Below, piece after piece: positions 61,538 through 64,000 of a stretch of 64,000 nt of DNA; within the stretch, counting starts at the first letter, position 1, and each line of letters begins with the position of its first letter. The notes beneath the pieces are model-generated. The model made no database searches. It saw only the letters and a program-made list of their open reading frames with translations, and was not told where the DNA came from. The translations under genes and the position numbers were made by a program. This DNA comes from Pseudomonas sp. GM50 (GTDB taxonomy: Bacteria > Pseudomonadota > Gammaproteobacteria > Pseudomonadales > Pseudomonadaceae). The stretch lies in the NCBI RefSeq assembly GCF_000282375.1, contig NZ_AKJK01000040.1, positions 124,001-188,000 on the forward strand. The letters are read 5' to 3'.

Positions 61538-64000
61538 ATGGTTCAAGTTCGCAAACTGGTGTTAGCAATAGCGGCCGCCTCGGCGCTGTCCTCCGGTATG
61601 GCGCATGCCCTCGGGCTCGGGGAATTGACCCTGAAATCGACGCTGAACCAGCCTCTGGTAGCAGAAATCGAGTTGCTCGACGTCAAGGACCTTACGGCTG
61701 CCGAAGTGGTGCCGAGCTTGGCCTCGCCCGACGATTTCGCCAAGGCCGGTGTCGATCGTCAGGCGTTTCTCAATGACCTGACCTTCACCCCAGTGCTTAA
61801 CGCCAGCGGCAAAAGCATCTTGCGCGTCACGTCCAGCAAACCGCTGTCCGAACCGATGGTGAAATTCCTGGTTCAGGTGATGTGGCCCAACGGTCGTTTG
61901 CTGCGCGATTACAGCGTGCTGCTCGATCCATCCAAGTTTTCGCCGCAGACCGCCGATGCTGCCGCACAACCGGCGCCAGCCCAAACAGTGACCGCACCGG
62001 TCACTGGCGCGACCAAATCGTCGCAATACACCACCACGCCGCGCGATACCCTGTGGGAAATCGCCGCGAAGGCGCGTAATGGCGGTTCGATTCAGCAGAC
62101 CATGCTGGCCATCCAGGCGCTGAATCCGGATGCGTTCATCGACGGCAACATCAATCGACTGAAAACCGGTCATGTGCTGCGCCTGCCTGATCAGGTGCAG
62201 AGCACCAACCTGCCACAACCCAAGGCCATCGCTGAAGTCGCCGCGCAGAACACCGCTTGGCGTCAGGGTCGTCGCTACGTGGCGAAACCGGGAACCGGTC
62301 AGCAGCAACTCGACGCCACCAAACGCGCTCGCGGTGAAGGTGCTTCGTCGCAAGCCGCCACAGACAAACTGAGCCTGGTCTCTGCCGATACCGGCAAGGG
62401 TGGCAAAGGTGCCGCTGGTGATGCGAAAGCGTTGAGCAACAAACTGGCCGTCACCCAGGAAAGCCTCGACACTACTCGTCGTGACAACGCTGAACTGAAA
62501 AGCCGCATGAGCGATCTGCAAAGCCAGCTGGACAAGCTGCAACGCCTGATCGAACTGAAGAACAACCAATTGGCCAAGTTGCAGGCTGAAGGCGGCGCGG
62601 ACGCACCGACGGCGGCTACGACCGCTCCGGCGATGTCGGCTGAGCTGACAGCCGGTCCTGCGGCAACGCCTGCGGACGCGGTCCCGGCCCCTGCGCCAGA
62701 GGCTGCCGCACCGGAAGCCGTTCCAGCGCCAGCCGTCGAGCCAGCGCCTGCGACATCCGACGATCAGAAGTTCAACGAGCTGCTGACCAACCCGATCCTG
62801 CTGGGTCTGGTGGGTGGCGGTGCGGTGGTTCTGCTGCTCTTGCTGCTGTTGCTGGCCCGTCGCCGCAAAGCCCAGCAAGAGGCCGAGAAGCATCTGCGCA
62901 TGGCTCGTGCCTTGGCGGAGGAGCAAGAGTTTTCCGCCGACCAGGACCTGCCGGAAAGCAGCTTCGAAGGTCTGGAGGTTCCGCCGCCGAGCGTGAAGCT
63001 TGCAACCGCACCAACGCCTGCGCCAGCACCGGCCCCGGTGATTACTCCAGTTGTGGTAACGCCGCCGATCGCTGCGCCACTGGTGTCGCCTGCCGCCGAG
63101 CGTTCCGATCGTTCCGACGACGTACTGGCTCAGGCACAGTCGCACATTGCAGGCGGTCGTCTGAATCAGGCCGCCGCATTGTTGGAAGATGCGATCAAAC
63201 AAGAGCCGCAACGCAGTGACCTGCGCTTGAAGCTGATGGAAGTGTACGGTCAGCAGGGCGACCGCGATGCGTTCGTCGCCCAGGAGCGTCAACTGGTGGC
63301 CAACGGCGATAACTTCGCCCGGGTTGAAGAATTGAAAAGCCGCTTCCCGGCCATGGCTGTTGTGGCGGCCAGCGGTCTGGCTGCCGCCGCCATCGCCGCA
63401 GAGCTGGACGCGCAATACGTCAAGGACCTGCTGCTGGACGAGCCGCAAGCCCCGGAGCCGGCATTGTCCGACTTTGATAGCGCCTTCGATCTGAGCCTGG
63501 ACGATCTGGAGGCGGTTACTCCGATCGCGCCAGTTGTCGCTGCGGAGCCAGAGCCAGCACCAGAGTCAACACCAGCACCAGAGTCAACACCAGCACCAGA
63601 AGCTCTGGCTGAGCTGGATGAATTCCCGCTGGACGACGATCTGAGCTTTGAGTCGGTGTTGCAGCAGCAGACTGAAATCAAGGAAAACCTCGACGATCTG
63701 TCGGACTTCGACCTGGACATGGATCTGGGCGGCGACGCCTCGCCGGCAACCCTGGCCGAAGATGACTTCCTGCTGAGTCTGGATGAGGATCTCAAGGACT
63801 TGCCTGCCACCGAAGCGCCAACCGTGACCGAGGCGGTGCTCGACGACCTGGAGTTACCTGCGGATTTCGACCTGTCACTGGCCGATGAAATGGACGCCGC
63901 CCCGGATCAGCTTGGCGCTTTCGAAAGCGATCAGCCTGACGCCTTCGAAAGCGAACTCAACGACGTCAACGCCGAGCTGGATCGTCTGTCCCAGAGTTTA
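61538..64000 (+). CDS. fimV: FimV motility/polarity protein, N-terminal part (3' end outside window)
   Basis: 821 codons are visible and the frame is open at the window end. Signal peptide MVQVRKLVLAIAAASALSSGMAHA; N-terminal domain LGLGELTLKSTLNQPLVAEIELLDV; LysM peptidoglycan-binding domain (about 166-219); a coiled coil (about 306-350); an Ala/Pro-rich linker; one TM helix (about 420-440); then an acidic cytoplasmic region with TPR-like repeats. It is a polar hub for type IV pili and twitching. AAAGGAAGAGG precedes the ATG. Part of the acidic region carries short PESTPA repeats. Confidence 0.95.
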   Translation, partial: MVQVRKLVLAIAAASALSSGMAHALGLGELTLKSTLNQPLVAEIELLDVKDLTAAEVVPSLASPDDFAKAGVDRQAFLNDLTFTPVLNASGKSILRVTSSKPLSEPMVKFLVQVMWPNGRLLRDYSVLLDPSKFSPQTADAAAQPAPAQTVTAPVTGATKSSQYTTTPRDTLWEIAAKARNGGSIQQTMLAIQALNPDAFIDGNINRLKTGHVLRLPDQVQSTNLPQPKAIAEVAAQNTAWRQGRRYVAKPGTGQQQLDATKRARGEGASSQAATDKLSLVSADTGKGGKGAAGDAKALSNKLAVTQESLDTTRRDNAELKSRMSDLQSQLDKLQRLIELKNNQLAKLQAEGGADAPTAATTAPAMSAELTAGPAATPADAVPAPAPEAAAPEAVPAPAVEPAPATSDDQKFNELLTNPILLGLVGGGAVVLLLLLLLLARRRKAQQEAEKHLRMARALAEEQEFSADQDLPESSFEGLEVPPPSVKLATAPTPAPAPAPVITPVVVTPPIAAPLVSPAAERSDRSDDVLAQAQSHIAGGRLNQAAALLEDAIKQEPQRSDLRLKLMEVYGQQGDRDAFVAQERQLVANGDNFARVEELKSRFPAMAVVAASGLAAAAIAAELDAQYVKDLLLDEPQAPEPALSDFDSAFDLSLDDLEAVTPIAPVVAAEPEPAPESTPAPESTPAPEALAELDEFPLDDDLSFESVLQQQTEIKENLDDLSDFDLDMDLGGDASPATLAEDDFLLSLDEDLKDLPATEAPTVTEAVLDDLELPADFDLSLADEMDAAPDQLGAFESDQPDAFESELNDVNAELDRLSQSL
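63555..63600 (+). repeat. Short tandem repeat inside fimV
   Basis: About two and a half copies of an 18-base unit CCAGAGTCAACACCAGCA, encoding PESTPA. Such in-frame repeats can vary in copy number without shifting the frame. Confidence 0.7.

Noticed and set aside
61562..63448. 628-codon minus-strand frame opposite fimV
   Set aside because: Arg/Gln-rich translation of the opposite strand; fimV has signal peptide, LysM and TM segment in order.

Overview
The window is chromosomal DNA of a Pseudomonas, most likely of the P. fluorescens group. The gene orders copRS / cupredoxin / queF / mlaA / pilZ / rssBC / tal / dusA and LysR / leuCD / methyltransferase / leuB / asd / asd-like / fimV match those known from Pseudomonas chromosomes. 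GC content is high, and several families of Pseudomonas REP palindromes lie between genes. Most of the window is core genome. Accessory DNA is concentrated at about 12.7-18.1 kb, with smaller patches at 36.1-36.8 kb and 38.8-39.5 kb.

Layout. 1-2.3 kb: lipoprotein export (end of lolC, lolD, lolE). 2.4-5.1 kb: CopRS-type metal sensing and a divergent periplasmic cupredoxin. 5.2-8.1 kb: queF, DUF4404, a HAD-like protein and mlaA. 8.2-12.7 kb: PilZ, RssB-like regulator and its STAS partner, transaldolase, dusA. 12.66-16.25 kb: a probable decayed integrative element. It is bounded by a 52-bp direct repeat of the dusA 5' end and carries an IS256-family insertion with an 8-bp target duplication, an AlbA_2 (Schlafen-like) gene and a 70-aa protein. 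16.3-18.1 kb: a DUF6124 gene behind a long structured leader, an orphan Tai4-type T6SS immunity gene and a small lipoprotein. 18.2-24.6 kb: PheC-type dehydratase, copABCD and an L,D-transpeptidase-fold protein. 24.7-36.1 kb: a YcbB-type L,D-transpeptidase, RNase T2, a HAD hydrolase, two cyclic-di-GMP proteins, GNAT, exonuclease III and arylamine N-acetyltransferase. 36.1-39.6 kb: BrnTA toxin-antitoxin, an NCS2 permease, an orphan unknown gene and tRNA-Asn. 39.9-46.6 kb: small proteins, an aromatic aminotransferase, uvrB, gltX and two tandem tRNA-Ala/tRNA-Glu units. 46.7-53.7 kb: TetR, hydrolase, thioesterase, dusC, an Hsp20 gene with a sigma-32-like promoter and a ROSE-like thermometer, and a multi-PAS GGDEF/EAL protein. 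53.8-64 kb: LysR with the leucine genes, asd, the asd-like paralogue and the start of fimV, which runs off the end.

Functional links. The copRS/cupredoxin promoter and the copABCD promoter share the motif ATTACA-N3-TTG(A/T)CA although they are about 19 kb apart, so they probably form one CopR regulon. Three GGDEF proteins, all with a GG(D/E)EF motif and an RxxD inhibitory site, share the window with a PilZ effector. Two dihydrouridine synthases (dusA, dusC) are present, and dusA appears to have been an integration site.

The most unusual features are the dusA-flanked element remnant, the DUF6124 leader with two mutually exclusive hairpins and a repeated eight-base loop, the orphan Tai4 gene, and the 144-codon gene near tRNA-Asn whose open frame continues upstream of its ATG.
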